Shown here: piece by piece, positions 63,460 to 64,000 of the stretch
Layout of the letters: each line of letters opens with the position of its first letter
Numbering within the stretch: the stretch's first letter is position 1
Assembly (NCBI RefSeq): GCF_024713975.1
Contig: NC_091107.1
Location: forward strand, 18,839,501-18,903,500
Length of the DNA stretch: 64,000 nucleotides
Source of the DNA: Paralichthys olivaceus
Lineage: Eukaryota; Chordata; Actinopteri; Pleuronectiformes; Paralichthyidae
Direction: 5' to 3'
The notes under the pieces: generated by a model
What the model was told of the DNA's origin: nothing
What the model saw: the letters and a program-made list of their open reading frames with translations, nothing else
Databases searched by the model: none
Position numbers and translations under genes: made by a program

Positions 63460-64000
63460 ACAGCGCGACTAGAGAGACACGTTTTTTACATGTAAACTGT
63501 GGGAAGATACTTGTGGATTTGTCTTGGGTAATATTTTGTCTGACTTTCTTCTTCTACTGGAAAATGTCATTTTAGGTTTTTTTTTCCCAACTCTACATAC
63601 AAATAGAATATTAAGAGTAGATTTCACAGGTGTTAATGTAATGGTTGAAAAACACACTTTTATATTTAAAAAAAGGAAATGCATCTTTATGTTGCATCAA
63701 TATCTCTGGCAAAAAAATAAACAACACTATCACAACTACGGAACTGTGTGTCCAAGTGAAGTTACTTTGTTTTATGGAATCCCTGGTATGTGTTTTTCAG
63801 TTTTATCTTTATTTGAATTCATATGTTTTAATCTGCCTTAGTTTTCTTATGTGTATATCTCTATATCTGTGTTAAGTTGAATTATTCCTGTTTGTCTGAA
63901 TGTATTAAGTGATCAACAGTAAGTAAGATAGAAAAAGAGGAAGAAATGCAACTCAGTGCATTCCTCCTCAGACAAGCTTCTTGAGATTCTCATTTGTCTT
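63460..64000. other. Flank to the right of ptrh2
   Basis: A+T-rich, with no exon recognised. In human the next gene, divergent from PTRH2, is VMP1; its first coding exon is not in this window. Confidence 0.4.

Overview
This is a vertebrate, almost certainly teleost fish, genomic window. Its genes have short GT-AG exons spread over large introns, the intergenic DNA is rich in A+T, and fish-type LINE, SINE and MITE remnants are scattered through it. No prokaryotic, viral or CRISPR-like locus is seen. Most long open frames are antisense or intronic shadows. Real coding sequence was assembled exon by exon from splice sites and reading phase.

Layout. (1) 1-10.5 kb: two TRIM E3 ubiquitin ligase genes lie head to head. 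The left one (minus) is cut by the window edge, so only its RING/B-box exon is present. The right one (plus, 5077-9624) is complete: RING, two B-boxes, coiled coil and PRY/SPRY, 574 aa. (2) 11.5-13 kb: atp5mg (minus, 3 exons, 103 aa), a small membrane subunit of mitochondrial ATP synthase. (3) 14.8-19.4 kb: a four-PDZ scaffold gene (minus, 10 exons, about 507 aa), best read as pdzd3/NHERF4. (4) 19.4-30 kb: a gene-free stretch with an L1-type LINE carrying the reverse-transcriptase YADD motif, other LINE tails, a tRNA-like SINE, a 343-bp MITE flanked by TTAA, and simple repeats. (5) 30.2-60.2 kb: the clathrin heavy chain gene cltc (plus), with 30 constitutive coding exons giving 1678 aa. (6) 61.7-63.4 kb: ptrh2 (minus), tail to tail with cltc as in human.

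The most interesting content is inside cltc. Two in-frame microexons are embedded in long introns: 21 nt (VDAVTEQ) just before the C-terminal trimerization/tail exons, and 12 nt (DMYQ) in the leg region. The 21-nt exon matches in size and place the muscle-regulated clathrin exon described in mammals, and it has TGCATG (RBFOX) sites downstream and TGCTGC just upstream. The 12-nt exon is less certain. Both would give tissue-specific clathrin triskelia.

The genes do not form a pathway. They look like two ancestral synteny blocks side by side: atp5mg and pdzd3 (human 11q23) and cltc and ptrh2 (human 17q23), with an immune-type TRIM cluster on the left.
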